Source of the DNA: Parapedobacter lycopersici
GTDB lineage: Bacteria; Bacteroidota; Bacteroidia; Sphingobacteriales; Sphingobacteriaceae
NCBI RefSeq assembly: GCF_024643285.1
Contig: NZ_JAMSLW010000008.1
Span: forward strand, 46,106-110,105
DNA length: 64,000 nucleotides
Direction of reading: 5' to 3'
The notes beneath the pieces were generated by a model, which worked only from the letters and a program-made list of their open reading frames with translations, made no database searches and was not told the DNA's origin. The position numbers were made by a program, and so were the translations under genes. Below are positions 62,847 to 64,000 of this stretch, one piece after another (the first letter of the stretch is position 1; each line of letters begins with the position of its first letter).

Positions 62847-63833
62847 ATGACTACCTTATATGATCCGTTCCAGGAATTCCGTTTTGATCACAGCACCTGC
62901 TTTCTGAGTGGTGAGAAACTGCAGTCGGCAGACGAGGAGATTCAGGTGTTCCCAATGTGGCTGATGCGGGCATATGAACTGGAAGAGAAACCATTTAAAT
63001 TACTGGACGAGCATATCAGCACTTACAAACAGTTAAAATTGCCCTGTGCCGCGGCGACCGCGGGCCGGCTGGATGAACTGGAGGAGCAGATTGAGGCGGC
63101 GTTTACGGAAGGCTATGCGGCCGTAAAGCAGCTGGAGCCGCTGCAGCTGTTCCAGTGGGCGGGGAAGCTGGTTTACGGAATTATATTCAATGAAATCCAG
63201 TCTGGCATCCGCCAGCAGCAGCTGAGCGGGGAGGTCATGAATTTTTCGCAGGTACTGGCGCATAAATTCAAAAGTCTGCATACCATGCTGCAGTCGATAC
63301 GGCTGCCCATCCAGTTTGACGGTGCACTGCCTTTCAGCGTGGTGGTGACCCGCGTGGCTAATCCGGAGGACACATTCAGTTACCGCGACGAGATTAATAC
63401 ACTGGTTTTTTCGTTGCGGATGAAGGATTTTGGCCTTATTGTTTGCTTGCAGGACAATGGGACGAATAATAACTACCATCGTGATTACCTCAAAAAAGTA
63501 GGTGCCCATTCCCTGCACCCCATCCAGTTTGAAGAACTTTGTGCCCGTTATTTTTATTCGACCTACTTGTTCAACCGGTTGCCCGAGTATGCGGTATTGC
63601 CAACTGATGAGCGGATTTACATCGAACCCATGCCACTGATGGATATGAGCAGGAAGCCGATTTTCGATCCATGGCAGGTAAAGGTATTTGGCCAGGTGCT
63701 GGAGAATTTCTGGAAACCCTGGGGCTTTACATTGTTTGAAATCATCAAGGATCCGGAGCACCCCATGTCGTATTTACTGGATGCTGAGGAAGCATGGATT
63801 GATATGGACAAAATTGATTTGCCGAAGGGATAG
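62847..63833 (+). CDS. Conserved-looking cytoplasmic protein of unknown function
   Basis: The 328-residue protein begins MTTLYDPFQEFRFDHSTCF and has no signal peptide, membrane helix or clear domain that I recognise. Early residues FDHSTCFLSGEKL resemble a short metal-binding or zinc-ribbon-like start, but only one Cys-x-x pair is seen. It is rich in Phe, Leu and Gln and looks like a folded helical protein. It follows dgt by 22 bases and is probably cotranscribed, so it may belong to nucleotide metabolism; that is inference. It is full length, followed by an intergenic region with a promoter. Confidence 0.6.
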   Translation: MTTLYDPFQEFRFDHSTCFLSGEKLQSADEEIQVFPMWLMRAYELEEKPFKLLDEHISTYKQLKLPCAAATAGRLDELEEQIEAAFTEGYAAVKQLEPLQLFQWAGKLVYGIIFNEIQSGIRQQQLSGEVMNFSQVLAHKFKSLHTMLQSIRLPIQFDGALPFSVVVTRVANPEDTFSYRDEINTLVFSLRMKDFGLIVCLQDNGTNNNYHRDYLKKVGAHSLHPIQFEELCARYFYSTYLFNRLPEYAVLPTDERIYIEPMPLMDMSRKPIFDPWQVKVFGQVLENFWKPWGFTLFEIIKDPEHPMSYLLDAEEAWIDMDKIDLPKG

Positions 63834-63929
63834 CGGGGTATTCATTTGGACAGTAACCCGTTAGGTTCTCCGATTGGCCGGATCAGCCTCAGGATTGTTA
63901 AATTCTTATGTATTTCGAGTTAAAAATAC

Positions 63930-63960
63930 TTGCACGGTTTATAGAAAAACTATATCTTTG
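63930..63960 (+). promoter_or_regulatory. Strong promoter pointing out of the window (TTG-N20-TATCTTTG)
   Basis: TTG (63930-63932), 20 bases, then TATCTTTG (63953-63960) with the bases CAG after it: both Bacteroidota promoter boxes at good spacing in AT-rich sequence. It should drive whatever gene or RNA begins after 64000. Confidence 0.65.
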
Positions 63961-64000
63961 CAGCCCGCTTGGGAGGAAGGGAATAGGGCGGCAGTACATT

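Overview
The window looks like the chromosome of a gliding-type Bacteroidota, most likely a Sphingobacteriaceae relative (Pedobacter/Parapedobacter-like). The grounds are: two ECF sigma/FecR/SusC/SusD loci, GldD, a PorV-type type IX secretion (T9SS) channel protein, a protein with a C-terminal T9SS sorting domain, and many copies of the Bacteroidota -7 promoter element TAnnTTTG just upstream of genes. Genus is inference; no rRNA or tRNA gene was recognised. Most of the window is ordinary housekeeping sequence.

Layout. 1-3761 (minus): partial metallo-hydrolase, gldD, aroE, a ComA-type phosphosulfolactate synthase and a large TPR protein. 4152-5696: an ALDH7-type aldehyde dehydrogenase. 5711-10299 (minus): nadD, gmk, yicC, a CAP-domain secreted protein, a DedA protein and dnaN. 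10468-16281 (plus): a small membrane protein, then a surface locus made of a mini T9SS cargo, PorV, a small secreted protein and a 1033-residue collagen-like protein. 16300-26091: ruvX, ybeY, ndk (minus), a TPM-domain membrane protein, a serine hydrolase, ispH, hemH, a metallophosphoesterase, an esterase and an ABC-transporter permease.

26156-36361 (minus) is an ECF sigma - FecR - SusC (with STN domain) - SusD - DUF4380 lipoprotein - PQQ dehydrogenase/cytochrome c lipoprotein cluster, which looks like uptake plus periplasmic oxidation of a sugar or alcohol. 36448-46758: uvrA, a PafA-like phosphatase, dxs, scpA, aat, rbfA and a PIN-PhoH protein. 46759-47897 has no convincing gene but carries three hairpins, a decayed-looking frame and one copy of a 21-bp repeat. 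47898-52316: DUF4861 protein, argH and an ABC-F ATPase. 52467-61352 (minus): galK, galM, a second ECF sigma, FecR, a SusC without STN domain, and SusD. 61472-63833: dgt and an unknown conserved-looking protein; a strong promoter at the right edge points out of the window.

The most interesting items are the PQQ-dehydrogenase Sus-type locus, the PorV/collagen-like surface locus, six genes whose -7 element sits only 5-8 bases before the start codon (predicted leaderless mRNAs), and the orphan leader-like 21-bp repeat near 47.6 and 52.4 kb.
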